Of a stretch of DNA of 64,000 nt, positions 45,679-55,013 are shown piece by piece. The first letter of the stretch is position 1; each line of letters starts with the position of its first letter. The stretch spans positions 248,001 to 312,000 of the forward strand of contig NZ_CP111041.1 in NCBI RefSeq assembly GCF_026248685.1, in the 5' to 3' direction. The notes beneath the pieces are model-generated. The model made no database searches. It worked only from the letters and a program-made list of their open reading frames with translations, and was not told the origin of the DNA. Position numbers and translations under genes: made by a program. Origin of the DNA: Haladaptatus caseinilyticus (GTDB taxonomy: Archaea; Halobacteriota; Halobacteria; Halobacteriales; Haladaptataceae).

Positions 45679-46391
45679 CAGTACTCGGTTCCTTTGCGGG
45701 CACGCTGCCCATCGTCGATGGGGTGTTCTTCCTTTCGGACGTTGGTGACGAGGTTCGCATGGTCGTAGAGGTACTCCGGTTTCCGATGGCCGCCCGTCAG
45801 GACCAACTCCAGATTATCCGGCTTGGATTCGATGAGAGTAATGAGCGATTCCGGATCGACCAACTCTCGATTCACCGCATAGATGATTTCGTCTAGAATC
45901 AGCATGTGGACTCCGTCCTCGGGAGGTCCGTCGAACGGAAGCGGTTCATCGAGCGATGCCTCGTCCGCTGCGTGGACGAGTTCTTTGGCCCGAGAAAACC
46001 CGGCCTTCGCCTTGGCAACGTGTTCGTCGTCGTCCGACCCGTCGAGGAATCCATGCCAACCGTAGTTCCCAGTGTTTTCGTACGTAAATCCGGGAACGTG
46101 CTCGATGGCGTTGTACTCCCCACGGACGTCTTCGACGCTCGACGCGCCCCCCTTCATGAACTGAAGCATGTGAACGCGATACCCATGTCCTGCGGCGCGA
46201 AATCCCATCCCTAACGAAGCGGTGGTCTTTCCTTTCCCATCGCCCCACCAAACTTGAACGAGGCCAAATTCGTCGGGAGCATCGGGTTCGATGGGTCGGG
46301 CCGTCGGTGTCCGTCCCTTGCCGGGGGTTTGCTTCAGCTGTTCGGTACGGTTCGTCTCGGTGGGATTGGAGTCGTTTTCTGACATTGTCAC
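45678..46391 (-). CDS. cobA: Cob(I)yrinate a,c-diamide adenosyltransferase, CobA/BtuR type
   Basis: The 237-residue protein has the P-loop [12 protein letters not shown] and the CobA-type LQFMKGG, then [12 protein letters not shown] (Walker B region) and [10 protein letters not shown]. It attaches the 5'-deoxyadenosyl group of ATP to the cobalt of corrinoids. A Thr/Pro-rich N-terminal extension of about 40 residues precedes the core. It overlaps cbiA by four bases. The name CobO is used for the same family. Confidence 0.96.
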   Translation of the reverse strand: MTMSENDSNPTETNRTEQLKQTPGKGRTPTARPIEPDAPDEFGLVQVWWGDGKGKTTASLGMGFRAAGHGYRVHMLQFMKGGASSVEDVRGEYNAIEHVPGFTYENTGNYGWHGFLDGSDDDEHVAKAKAGFSRAKELVHAADEASLDEPLPFDGPPEDGVHMLILDEIIYAVNRELVDPESLITLIESKPDNLELVLTGGHRKPEYLYDHANLVTNVRKEEHPIDDGQRARKGTEY

Positions 46392-47686
46392 AATGAATCG
46401 ATAAAGGCGTCGAACGCGCCACTCGCGGCGTGCACGTGACAGTACGTGCCGATCGTCTCGAACTCCGTCAATCCGTCATGCTCCCCGTCGATGCCGGTTC
46501 CTCGCCTCACATCGAAGGCGAAAGTGGCATCGCGTGCGACATCCGCGCTCGAATAATGAAATTCGTGTCCCCGAATCGTCGTTCCACTATCGAAATCGAA
46601 CGGCTTCGAGCGGGCACGGAGTTCGACGTGGTCGAGTGCTTGGTATCGTTCGTGCATTCGGACGTCAGCAGGTAGTACTCCTGCCATCGAATACGTTTGC
46701 TCGTCCGTCGTGGTAAGTGATTCAGCTAATACCATTAGACCACCACATTCACCGAAAACCGGTAGTCCATCGCTCGCTCGCTTCGAAAGCGTCGAAAGCG
46801 ATGGACTGTCGGCGAGTCGTTCTGTATGCAGTTCCGGATAGCCGCCAGGGAGATAGACGCCGTCGCAGTCTGGAAGGTCGTCACCTGCCGTTGGCGCGAA
46901 CGTCACCACTTCTGCGCGGGCTCGAAGTCGTTCCATGACTGCGGGATAGACGAAGCGGAAGGCTGCGTCCTGAGCGACTGCGATACGACGATTCCGAGCG
47001 GAATTTGGTTCCCGCGTCGGTAGGCGAGGAGGCTCACGTGCGATATCCAGCAGTTGGTTTTCACGGAGATGTGTCGCAGCCTCATCGAGTGCATCCGTTT
47101 CTACTGGGTGTTCGTCACCCATCTGTAGTCCGAGGTGACGGTCCGGGATTTCGAGACCGGATATCGGTGGAATTCGACCGAAGTATGCCAACTCATCCGG
47201 GAGCGCTTCGCGGATACCTCGCTCATGACGCCCGCCGTGGGCGCGTTGGGCGATGATCCCGGCGACATCGATATCTCGACCCGTCCGTTCGGCGTACTCT
47301 CGGAACCCGAGTGCGGTCGCCGCGACGCTCTCCATTCCGGCGCTGGCATCAACGACGAGCACGACCGGAAGGTCAAGGACATCGGCGACCCGTGCAGTGC
47401 TCGACTGGTCTCCATCGTAGAGTCCCATCACGCCTTCGACGACGCAAACGTCACCGTTTCCACGGTCGTAATTTCGTCGCACTCCTTCTTCCCCCTCAAG
47501 CCACGTATCGAGTGTGCGAGAGGGTCGCCCCGCAATAGCGGCGTGATGACTCGGGTCGATGAAATCCGGGCCTGCTTTTGCGGGTTGGACTGTTTGACCC
47601 ATCGCTTCGAGAGCGCGAATAACCGCGAGTGTTACGACGGTTTTGCCGACACCCGATGCCGTTCCAGCGATGACGAATCCGTTCAT
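46388..47686 (-). CDS. cbiA: Cobyrinate a,c-diamide synthase
   Basis: The 432-residue protein begins with the P-loop GTASGVGKTVVTLAVI and contains the amidotransferase nucleophile in GECGGLMVLAESL, fitting CbiA/CobB. Using ATP and glutamine it amidates the a and c side chains of cobyrinic acid. It is first in the three-gene operon with cobA and cbiP. The divergent btuF-like gene begins about 170 bases away. Confidence 0.96.
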   Translation of the reverse strand: MNGFVIAGTASGVGKTVVTLAVIRALEAMGQTVQPAKAGPDFIDPSHHAAIAGRPSRTLDTWLEGEEGVRRNYDRGNGDVCVVEGVMGLYDGDQSSTARVADVLDLPVVLVVDASAGMESVAATALGFREYAERTGRDIDVAGIIAQRAHGGRHERGIREALPDELAYFGRIPPISGLEIPDRHLGLQMGDEHPVETDALDEAATHLRENQLLDIAREPPRLPTREPNSARNRRIAVAQDAAFRFVYPAVMERLRARAEVVTFAPTAGDDLPDCDGVYLPGGYPELHTERLADSPSLSTLSKRASDGLPVFGECGGLMVLAESLTTTDEQTYSMAGVLPADVRMHERYQALDHVELRARSKPFDFDSGTTIRGHEFHYSSADVARDATFAFDVRRGTGIDGEHDGLTEFETIGTYCHVHAASGAFDAFIDSL

Positions 47687-47852
47687 TTTTCGAGGGGATG
47701 GTGTGGGGGGACTGCCGTTGTGAATCGAACGATGAGTGAAACCTCGTCATTCGAGTCGGTTGTGCATCTCAAATGGACTAGCGATATACTCGACATATGA
47801 AAGTAAGGTTGTGTTAGGTAAATATTTATTGTATACGTCCAAAGGCAGTTAC

Positions 47853-48911
47853 ATGCGACAGAGGATACTCCTCATCAGTCTACTCCTGGTAGCAACGTTT
47901 GCGGTTCCACCGACAGCGACCGCAACAGCAACCCAACAGTCGAGCTGTTCGTTTCCAGTTTCAAAAGTGGATGCGACCGGGACGAGCGTAACGCTCGATG
48001 AAGAACCACAACGGGTCGTCACGCTCTCGCCGAGTGCTGCACAGATCATGTGGGAGATCGGTGCGAAGGACAAGGTTGTCGGTGTGACCCAGTACGCAAG
48101 TTACCTCAAAGATGCGGATAAAAAGGCGAACGTCTCCAGTACAGGGGAGTCGTTCGCAAACATCGAAACGGTAGTTTCGCTCGAACCGGATCTCGTTCTC
48201 GCTCCGAACTCCGTCTCGAAAAAGACGGTCAGAAAGCTCCGCGATACTGGTTTGACTGTGTACTACTATCGACAGGCGACTTCGGTTGAGGACGTATACC
48301 GTGACACGAGCGTCACCGGGACCCTCGTCGGTGAATGTGGTGGTGCAAAGAAAACCGTCTCGTGGATGAAAGACCGTATCGGAACCGTCCGAGAAGCAAT
48401 AAAAGGAGAGCAACGCCCGGACGCACTCTACCTTTTCTATGGATATACGTCCGGAAAAGGGACGTTCGTTGACAGTATTATTCAAACCGCAGGTGGAAAC
48501 AACGTCGCGACCAAAGTAGGGATCACCGACTATAAGCAGATCAACAAGGAAGTCGTTGTAAAGCAGAACCCCGATTGGATCATCCTCAACGACCAAGACC
48601 CAACCGTCCCGGACGAAACTGGATATCAGAATCTTACCGCTGTGCGGAACGACCGGACCATCGTAGTCCCAATCGAATACATGAACCAACCCGCACCGCG
48701 AGTTGTCTATGCCATCACGAATTTCACGAAACATTTCCATCCGGATGCATATGCGGCGGCGAACGCGACCATCACAGACGCTACGGCTGAAACCACTACC
48801 GATAGCGAAGAAACAACGACAACGGAATCGAACGGACAGCCGGGATTCGGTGTGACCAGTGTCGTCATCGGGATGCTCGGCGCACTACTCATCGTCCGTC
48901 GGTGGCAGTAA
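47853..48911 (+). CDS. btuF: Cobalamin-binding protein, BtuF-like, with PGF-CTERM anchor
   Basis: From the ATG at 47853 the product has 352 residues: a Sec signal peptide (LISLLLVATFAVPPTATA), a periplasmic-binding fold with RVVTLSPSAAQIMWEIGAKD and GESFANIETVVSLEPDLVLA, a Thr-rich linker, and a PGF-CTERM tail (QPGFGVTSVVIGMLGALLIV, then RR) that archaeosortase would replace by a lipid. It binds corrinoids outside the cell for a BtuCD importer. Permease and ATPase genes are not in the window. Longer upstream frames start before the likely promoter (AAATATTTATTG near 47820) and were not used. Confidence 0.92.
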   Translation: MRQRILLISLLLVATFAVPPTATATATQQSSCSFPVSKVDATGTSVTLDEEPQRVVTLSPSAAQIMWEIGAKDKVVGVTQYASYLKDADKKANVSSTGESFANIETVVSLEPDLVLAPNSVSKKTVRKLRDTGLTVYYYRQATSVEDVYRDTSVTGTLVGECGGAKKTVSWMKDRIGTVREAIKGEQRPDALYLFYGYTSGKGTFVDSIIQTAGGNNVATKVGITDYKQINKEVVVKQNPDWIILNDQDPTVPDETGYQNLTAVRNDRTIVVPIEYMNQPAPRVVYAITNFTKHFHPDAYAAANATITDATAETTTDSEETTTTESNGQPGFGVTSVVIGMLGALLIVRRWQ

Positions 48912-48938
48912 GGGAAAACCAATACCGGTGGTCGGTTT

Positions 48939-49646
48939 TTAAAGGCGAAACGTTTCCGGTTGCACCGTCGTTGTGACGCCATACTCCGCTTCATCGACTG
49001 ACGACGGAATCGTTCGTGTCGCATAGCGCGAGCGCAGGCTTGCTTGGACAGCGTCACGGACGCACGCCCTCGCTGCTGCCCCAATCGGCGTTCCGCTTCC
49101 AGCGAAGGTCGTCTCATCTCCGGTCGGGTCGCACGCAGCGATAACCGCGTCCGTCGTCGTGCCCGGAAACCCCGTTTCGGCGAGCAGAGTCGCAGTTTTC
49201 GCTTCGACGGCAACAGCTAGCAGGGTGGCGAGGCTTCCGTCGTCGAGGGACTGGGTCGTTCCCAAAATGATGTTCACGGTCCCGAAGTCGGACAGCTCAT
49301 TCGATGCATCAGTGAGCAACTCCGTTCCGTCGTTTGGGTCGATAGGAAGCGCCGCAGGATTCGAGATACCGGCAGTAACGACAGCTTCGACCGACTCACA
49401 TCGTGCCCCGTAAGCGTGGCAAAGGTCGACGCCGGTCAGAAGTGTCGGACCGGAATGGTCGAATCCCGCCACTGCCCGGCGTTCGTCGATGTAGGTATCC
49501 AAATCCGTTCGCTCGAACCCCTCCGGAACCGAGATATTGTAAGCGGCGTTCGCATCGGTGAATCCGCCGTTCCATCCGCTACTGAGCCATCTGGTATCGG
49601 GGCGAGCGAGTCGAAGTACGTCATTCCGGACAGTCGGCTCAAACAT
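48939..49646 (-). CDS. cbiZ: Adenosylcobinamide amidohydrolase
   Basis: From the ATG at 49646, which overlaps the cobD stop by eight bases, the product has 235 residues. It fits CbiZ: SSGWNGGFTDANAAYNISVP near residue 22, TGVDLCHAYGAR, VTAGISNPAALP, and NIILGTTQSLDDGSLATLL. CbiZ removes the aminopropanol side chain of salvaged cobinamide to give cobyric acid, which CbiB then rebuilds. Archaea use it in place of a CobU kinase for salvage. It is the last gene of the large leftward cobalamin operon. Confidence 0.95.
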   Translation of the reverse strand: MFEPTVRNDVLRLARPDTRWLSSGWNGGFTDANAAYNISVPEGFERTDLDTYIDERRAVAGFDHSGPTLLTGVDLCHAYGARCESVEAVVTAGISNPAALPIDPNDGTELLTDASNELSDFGTVNIILGTTQSLDDGSLATLLAVAVEAKTATLLAETGFPGTTTDAVIAACDPTGDETTFAGSGTPIGAAARACVRDAVQASLRSRYATRTIPSSVDEAEYGVTTTVQPETFRL

Positions 49647-50649
49647 CGTCAAGCACGTCCAAGAGTCGGTCATTTTCGTCCGGCAAGCGCACTGCCACTC
49701 GTATATGTGAATCGAGGCTTCGGAACGTCGTTGCATCGCGGACGGCGACGCTTTGCTTGTGAGCGGTCTGAACGATCTTATCGGGTTCCCGCTCACCGAC
49801 GTTCAACAACAGGAACGGAGCCTCCGAGGGATAGACATCGAACGAATCCGCGAGTGCTTCGATCATCCTGCTGCGCTCCTGCCGGACCCGTTCACGGGAC
49901 TCGGCGATAAACTCGGTACAGCCCATACTGTACGTCCCAACGGCAGTAGCGGGAGTGCCAACCGTCCACGGACGACGGACAGTTTCGAGTCGGTCCCTGA
50001 ATGAGTCTGTCGCGACCGCGAATCCAGCACGCAACCCCGGCAAGCCGAATAGCTTCGTCAACGAGCGAGCGACGACCACACCCGACCGACCTGCCATCGA
50101 CTCCAGTTCGGTGAAGCCGAGAAACGCTTCATCGACGAGCAGTGGTGTACCGACATCCCGACACCGCTCCGCAAAGTGACGGATTTCATCGGCATCGTAT
50201 GTGTCGCCAGTCGGGTTGTTCGGATTGCAGATAATGACGAGAGCGTGGTCGGTTGGATCCGTTTCGAGGATGCGGTCGTGAGGAACGAGTTTCGGGGTCG
50301 CACCTTGGAGGCGTACTTCACGATGATACTCGCCAAAACTGGGGAACGGAACGAGTACCGAATCACCCGTCGAAACTGTCGTTTCGATGGTCAGGCGAAT
50401 TGCGGCGAGACCACCCGGCGTCGGAACTACTTCCTCAGGTGTACAGCCGACATAATCCGCCGCTGCCTCACGATACTCGGGATAATCGTCCGCTGGATAC
50501 GTTCCGGATCGTCCCAGTGCATCACGATACACGGCTTCTACGCCGTTGGGTGTTCGCGGGTTGATGTTGGCACTAAAATCAAGCATTTCTGGATCGTCGG
50601 AACTTCCGTGGGGAACGCGCTCGACCGTGTCTATGGCGTCACGGTCCAT
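49639..50649 (-). CDS. cobD: L-threonine-O-3-phosphate decarboxylase, CobD type
   Basis: The 336-residue protein is a fold-type I PLP enzyme: [14 protein letters not shown] near the N-terminus, [24 protein letters not shown], and [14 protein letters not shown] with the PLP-binding Lys. CobD makes 1-aminopropan-2-yl phosphate for the nucleotide loop. HisC-like aminotransferases are close relatives; the setting inside the cobalamin operon decides for CobD. It overlaps cobT by 11 bases. Confidence 0.94.
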   Translation of the reverse strand: MDRDAIDTVERVPHGSSDDPEMLDFSANINPRTPNGVEAVYRDALGRSGTYPADDYPEYREAAADYVGCTPEEVVPTPGGLAAIRLTIETTVSTGDSVLVPFPSFGEYHREVRLQGATPKLVPHDRILETDPTDHALVIICNPNNPTGDTYDADEIRHFAERCRDVGTPLLVDEAFLGFTELESMAGRSGVVVARSLTKLFGLPGLRAGFAVATDSFRDRLETVRRPWTVGTPATAVGTYSMGCTEFIAESRERVRQERSRMIEALADSFDVYPSEAPFLLLNVGEREPDKIVQTAHKQSVAVRDATTFRSLDSHIRVAVRLPDENDRLLDVLDDV

Positions 50650-51640
50650 TTACGTCACCGTTGAGTCGGTTATACACTTCGATGACGCTGTCTCGGATCG
50701 AATCCATATCGACAGCTGCTCGATCAGCGAGCGCGAGCGCACCACCCATTCCAACCCCCTCTTTGCCTTCCCCTTCGATGTATCGCTGCATCGAGACGTG
50801 GTCGCCCTCGTCGAATCCCGGGTCGGTGACTTCGAGGTCGAGATCGTGCCTATCGCATGCTCGGTCGAGCGCGACCGTCTCGTCGTCGGCGACGAACGAT
50901 GTCGTCGCCAATCCAAGCGGACCGTCGATTCCGGCATGGCGAACGAGCGCCGCTGCTGCAAGCATTTGAGTCCCACCGGCGAGGGTTACGTCGATTCCGG
51001 ATTCGAGAGCACCGACTGTGAATCCCGCCACTGTCGCGAGAACGGGATCACCCATGCTGTTCACCGCGAAGACAGGGTCACCGGCTGCGTCTCCCCGGTC
51101 GATATCGCTTGCGGATAGTGCCTCCGAGACGACGGTTCGTTTGAGGCGAAGTGGGTTGTCCGGGAGTGATGACGAAACGGTGATATCTTCATCTAATGCC
51201 GTGAGAACCCCCAAAGCAGTTGTTGTCCCGCCGGGTATCGTCTCGCCGATCATGACTGAGTCGTCGGGGAGTGCCGCGCCAAATCGTCGAGTTTCTTCAT
51301 AGACCTCCTGTGCACATGGAACCGGCTCCGTCTCTCGAACGTCTTCACCTCGCTGTGCACCGACCGAAACCGTCGGGGTCCTCGTCGGGCGTATCAACCC
51401 GGCATCGATAACGGTTAGATCGAAATCGATCCGTTCCCGGACGGCACGCGTGATGACTGCGGGTGTCGGACAACCGCTTGGACTGACTGGCACGATCGGT
51501 GCCCGAACCGGTCGTCCGTATTCGACGATTTCGACGTCCGCACTGGGCGTGTGTGCCATCAGATCCGGAGCTGCACCGGCAGCACTAATCCCGTCGATTT
51601 CGGCAGTACGTGTCGCCCCCGCAGCGAGGACGAACCTCAT
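50639..51640 (-). CDS. cobT: Lower-ligand phosphoribosyltransferase, archaeal CobT type (TIGR00303-like)
   Basis: From the ATG at 51640 the product has 333 residues; the frame upstream of it lies within cobY and was rejected. Characteristic parts are [20 protein letters not shown] at the front, [36 protein letters not shown] and [15 protein letters not shown] near the end. CobT transfers phosphoribose from nicotinate mononucleotide to dimethylbenzimidazole, making alpha-ribazole phosphate. Its start overlaps the cobY stop (ATGA). Confidence 0.94.
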   Translation of the reverse strand: MRFVLAAGATRTAEIDGISAAGAAPDLMAHTPSADVEIVEYGRPVRAPIVPVSPSGCPTPAVITRAVRERIDFDLTVIDAGLIRPTRTPTVSVGAQRGEDVRETEPVPCAQEVYEETRRFGAALPDDSVMIGETIPGGTTTALGVLTALDEDITVSSSLPDNPLRLKRTVVSEALSASDIDRGDAAGDPVFAVNSMGDPVLATVAGFTVGALESGIDVTLAGGTQMLAAAALVRHAGIDGPLGLATTSFVADDETVALDRACDRHDLDLEVTDPGFDEGDHVSMQRYIEGEGKEGVGMGGALALADRAAVDMDSIRDSVIEVYNRLNGDVNGP

Positions 51641-52197
51641 ATGAATGCCTCCGCCACGGCCGCGTCGGTCTGTCGGTTCACGTTGACAGCGAGACGTGCA
51701 TCGTAAGTAATATACGTGGTTTCGGCATCGCCGTTGCCCACGACGTTGAGGCCTGTCGGAGCAAGTTCCCGTCCTTCGTGCTCGAACGTCGTGTCGGTTC
51801 CCACTCCCAACTGCTGCTTGAGGGCGACGGGTGCACAGACCGTGAGCGAACCACGGTCGTGTTCGGAAAGGATGCGATCGATACATACCCCATCAAGGAG
51901 CGGGAGGTCCGACACAACGGTGAGAACCGGTAATTCGACTCGTTCGAGTGCGTACGAGAGGTCTTCGACGTATCCGTCACCGGGTGCGTCGATAATGGAG
52001 AGCGCACGGGAGTCGAGATGACGCCTGGTTGCCGGAGTATGTGGAGAGACGACTGCATGAACAGTATCAATTCGGCTCTCGGCGAGAGCGGCGCAGACGT
52101 GGTCTCCCATCGGGGAACCGTCGATTTCGAACAGGGGCTTCTCGACTGATGCGGCGAGTCGCGTTCCTTTGCCACCACACATCAAAAGAGCGTCCAC
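51637..52197 (-). CDS. cobY: GTP:adenosylcobinamide-phosphate guanylyltransferase, CobY
   Basis: The 186-residue protein starts at a GTG. It has the nucleotidyltransferase signature [11 protein letters not shown] followed by [11 protein letters not shown], and the metal Asp in [10 protein letters not shown]. CobY is the archaeal non-orthologous replacement of CobU and gives AdoCbi-GDP. It overlaps cobS by 16 bases at its start and cobT by four at its end. Confidence 0.94.
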   Translation of the reverse strand: MDALLMCGGKGTRLAASVEKPLFEIDGSPMGDHVCAALAESRIDTVHAVVSPHTPATRRHLDSRALSIIDAPGDGYVEDLSYALERVELPVLTVVSDLPLLDGVCIDRILSEHDRGSLTVCAPVALKQQLGVGTDTTFEHEGRELAPTGLNVVGNGDAETTYITYDARLAVNVNRQTDAAVAEAFI

Positions 52198-52922
52198 GTG
52201 ACCACCCCCATCTGAAGTGCGATCAGTCGGGAGAGTTCGTTTGTAGCCCCGAATACGTCACCGCTGACACCGCCGAGCCACGACCGCGCCCACTGACCGA
52301 CGACGGCAGTAGTGAGCAGACTGGCACTCATCATTACGATACCCACCAGTGGGGACCCCGAAAAAGCTAGCGCTGGAACCGAGACGATGACCGCGATAAC
52401 AAATCCCCGTGGAGTCTGGTCCAGTAGTTGTGACCCCAGTCCCTCGTGTGCGGGCGATCCGAACGCGGCCAATCCCGCCATCCCCAGTTTCGCGCTCACT
52501 TCCGCGGTGACCACGATGACGACGATGGCTTCGAGTGGAAGCCCGACTAACCCGACCGCGGCAAGCGAAAGTCCAGCGATGAGGAGGGCGACGGCGAGTA
52601 GGGCACCGACACCGACATCCGTATCTTTCATCACCGCATGGCGTTTCTCCGCACCGTGTACTGCGGCTGCGTCACCGAGGTCGGCCAGTCCGTCGACGTG
52701 ATTGATGCCTGTAACCCCATACACGGTCGCGAGGAACAATGTGGCATTGATGGACGCGGGAAGGGGGAGCAAGAGCGGAACGGCAAGGAACACCCCGATA
52801 ACATATCCCGCCAAGGGAAATGCAATCGAACTGCGTCGAAACGCCTCCCATGCACTTTCGTCGTGTCCTACCGGAAGCCGGCTCAAAAATCCGAGCGCAC
52901 CGCGAACCGCCGTTAGAACCAT
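52182..52922 (-). CDS. cobS: Adenosylcobinamide-GDP ribazoletransferase (cobalamin synthase)
   Basis: The 246-residue integral membrane protein has about six hydrophobic segments and the CobS motifs GALGFLSRLPVGHDESAW at the start and NHVDGLADLGDAAAVHGAEK, in which the Asp cluster binds magnesium. It joins AdoCbi-GDP to alpha-ribazole phosphate. It overlaps cbiB by ten bases. Confidence 0.95.
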   Translation of the reverse strand: MVLTAVRGALGFLSRLPVGHDESAWEAFRRSSIAFPLAGYVIGVFLAVPLLLPLPASINATLFLATVYGVTGINHVDGLADLGDAAAVHGAEKRHAVMKDTDVGVGALLAVALLIAGLSLAAVGLVGLPLEAIVVIVVTAEVSAKLGMAGLAAFGSPAHEGLGSQLLDQTPRGFVIAVIVSVPALAFSGSPLVGIVMMSASLLTTAVVGQWARSWLGGVSGDVFGATNELSRLIALQMGVVTWTLF

Positions 52923-53815
52923 GCAATCACCGCCGTGAGGATGTACGCGAGAAAGCTCGCCCGTCGAACGATACGCACTCCTTTTCCCACATCAGCAGTG
53001 GCCGGGAGCTGTGCCCGGGGATTGAGCGTGTAAACGCCCGACTTTTCGAAACGGGTGTCGAGTGCCGCAGCGAGGGTCGCCATCGGCCAGCCGGAGTTCG
53101 GCGAGGGGGGTTCGTGGGCCCACGAACGGGCATCTGAAAGGTAACCCGTTCCGAGACTGACGACCGCGATGAGTACGGCACTGATTCGTGCTGGAATCCA
53201 CATCACCGCATCGTCGAGTCTTGCGCTCGCCCACCCGACAGGTTTCGACCGATAGCCCAACATGGAGTCGAGCGTGTTGATTGCCTTGACCCACGTTGCC
53301 GCAGCGGCGGCCAACGGAAGCGAAATGGGTGCACAGATGGCGAAGGCAAACAGAGGTGCAACGAGGCCATCGGCCAAATTCTCGGAAAGGCTTTCAGCGA
53401 CTGCGCTTCGAATTTCTCCCGGCGAGAGTGATGATGCGTCGCGACCCGCAAGCGCTCGTACCTCCTTCCGAGCGGTCACGATATTCGTCTCGGTCAATTC
53501 CGTCACGTCCGTCGCAGTTTCGAGAAGCATTCGTAGGCTCGTCGTCGTGAACAGTACGATGCCAGCGAAAACGGAAGCAACGAGGGGGTGCACTGTAAGG
53601 GCTATCTGAACCACGATACCGATACCGATAGCAGCTATCGCAGGCAAACCTAACGCGATTAGCAGGCCAGTCTGTCGAGGGGCCGACCATTCGCGGTCAG
53701 TCACAGCGATCATTTTCCCAAACCAGACGACAGGATGCACCCGCGTCGGTGGTTCCTTGAAGAACCAATCTAACAAGAACGCGATCGCAACCGAAAGAAC
53801 GCCATAGAAAGTCAT
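52913..53815 (-). CDS. cbiB: Adenosylcobinamide-phosphate synthase, CbiB
   Basis: From the ATG at 53815 the product has 300 residues with several membrane helices. Family features are LDWFFKEPPTRVHPVVWFGK near the N-terminus, ALAGRDASSLSPGEIRSAVA, ESLSENLADGLVAPLFAFAI, and a C-terminal PNSGWPMATLAAALDTR. CbiB couples cobyric acid with aminopropanol phosphate. The start overlaps the HAD gene stop (ATGA). An in-frame start three codons upstream is possible. Confidence 0.95.
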   Translation of the reverse strand: MTFYGVLSVAIAFLLDWFFKEPPTRVHPVVWFGKMIAVTDREWSAPRQTGLLIALGLPAIAAIGIGIVVQIALTVHPLVASVFAGIVLFTTTSLRMLLETATDVTELTETNIVTARKEVRALAGRDASSLSPGEIRSAVAESLSENLADGLVAPLFAFAICAPISLPLAAAAATWVKAINTLDSMLGYRSKPVGWASARLDDAVMWIPARISAVLIAVVSLGTGYLSDARSWAHEPPSPNSGWPMATLAAALDTRFEKSGVYTLNPRAQLPATADVGKGVRIVRRASFLAYILTAVIAWF

Positions 53816-54510
53816 TCGGAGCACTCCATTTCCCTCGAAACGTCGCTCAGCGTACTATCATCGAGTAGAATCGCGGTGGCCCCCGCGTCGGTTGCCCCAC
53901 CATCCGTTTCTGGATCGTCACCGATGTGCGTGAGTTCCGAAAGTGGAACGCCGAGTCGATCAGAGATTTCGCGAAACGCACGCACATCCGGTTTCCTCCA
54001 TCCACACTCGACACTACTGACGACTGCATCGAAGGCATCCGGATCAAGCCCCGACTGGGAAAGGGTACGTTGTACGAGTCCCGGGACACTACAATTCGAG
54101 AGAATCCCGATCGGTCCACACCGTTCAGCGACGGTAACAGCAGTGTGTGCCCCCTCCCGAGTCCGAATCGGGGTGTCGAACGCATCGAGGAGTGCCGCTC
54201 GAACGACGGGGCGTGAGACGTCTCTGTCGCGACTCTCTAGTCCCGTTTTCACGTGGTCGACAAGCGAGAGTTCTGCACCCGGGGGAACATCGAGATGAGG
54301 GGTTGTATAGACATGCTCCCAGTCAGACGGGACGGAAACAGCTCGCTCGGAGAGTGCAGTCGCAACAGCCCCCGCAGGGTGATCTGGCGGTGCGACTTCG
54401 ACGAGCGTACCGAAGAGGTCGAACGAAACTGCCACGACTGAACGATATGGAGACCATCTATTTGAATGCGGAGGAACTCCCCCGACTTTGAGAACACCTC
54501 GATCGGTCAT
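53812..54510 (-). CDS. HAD-superfamily phosphatase heading the cobalamin operon
   Basis: Up to 232 residues from the ATG at 54510; the HAD core begins near residue 26 with VSFDLFGTLVEV (nucleophile Asp), and a GTG at 54435 could be the real start. Later motifs are GILSNCSVPGLVQRTLSQSG, WRKPDVRAFREI with the Lys, and THIGDDPETDGGATDAGATA with the metal Asp pair. It is a cytoplasmic phosphohydrolase. Its stop overlaps the cbiB start, tying it to cobalamin synthesis. A plausible role is removal of the phosphate from alpha-ribazole phosphate or cobalamin phosphate, which lacks an obvious CobC or CobZ here; that is inference. Confidence 0.88.
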   Translation of the reverse strand: MTDRGVLKVGGVPPHSNRWSPYRSVVAVSFDLFGTLVEVAPPDHPAGAVATALSERAVSVPSDWEHVYTTPHLDVPPGAELSLVDHVKTGLESRDRDVSRPVVRAALLDAFDTPIRTREGAHTAVTVAERCGPIGILSNCSVPGLVQRTLSQSGLDPDAFDAVVSSVECGWRKPDVRAFREISDRLGVPLSELTHIGDDPETDGGATDAGATAILLDDSTLSDVSREMECSE

Positions 54511-55013
54511 CTCCCGCGCCTATTTTCAAATGAGAATTTCTCACTCAGTTTCTGCTATCTGGGCTCGATAACTCCGAGACGAGACGGTCGACGACCTCCT
54601 CGAATAGGAACGAACAATACAAGGAAGGAAAAAGTGGGCTGTCCAAGGCCGTCAAGACCGTCACCAGTGGCTCAAAGGATCCGAAGAACGACGAGCGATT
54701 TGTGTGGTATGATTCGGGGCAGTTCTGGCCCGCTGGTTCGCACTCACAAGAACGACGGCATCAGGAGATGCAAAAGATGGGCAAGTGTTCTGAACAATGA
54801 TCTGGGATAGCTGTCCTTTTGATCAATAAATTTACGAATCGAGTGCTGAACACGGAGGGGATAATGGGCAAACGGTCATTGCTTGTTCCAATCCATCAAC
54901 GACGGACTATTCAATAGATTAAGTTGCAGATCGGCTAAGGAGTTGCATAGTACCCTTGCACTTCGAAGGTAGCTGAGTGTTTTTGAGCTCATACCATGAA
55001 GAGGTGGTTCAAA
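54511..55013. other. Intergenic region with possible coding remnant
   Basis: No intact gene. One forward frame, open from about 54534 to 54799, reads NEQYKEGKSGLSKAVKTVTS and later ERFVWYDSGQFWPAGSHSQE but has no start codon and no known family; it may be the tail of a lost gene. The left edge should include the promoter of the cobalamin operon. Confidence 0.4.

Noticed and set aside
50639-51886. Longer CobT reading beginning inside cobY
   Set aside because: The extra 82 residues have no family features and the ATGA overlap at 51637-51640 gives the normal start.
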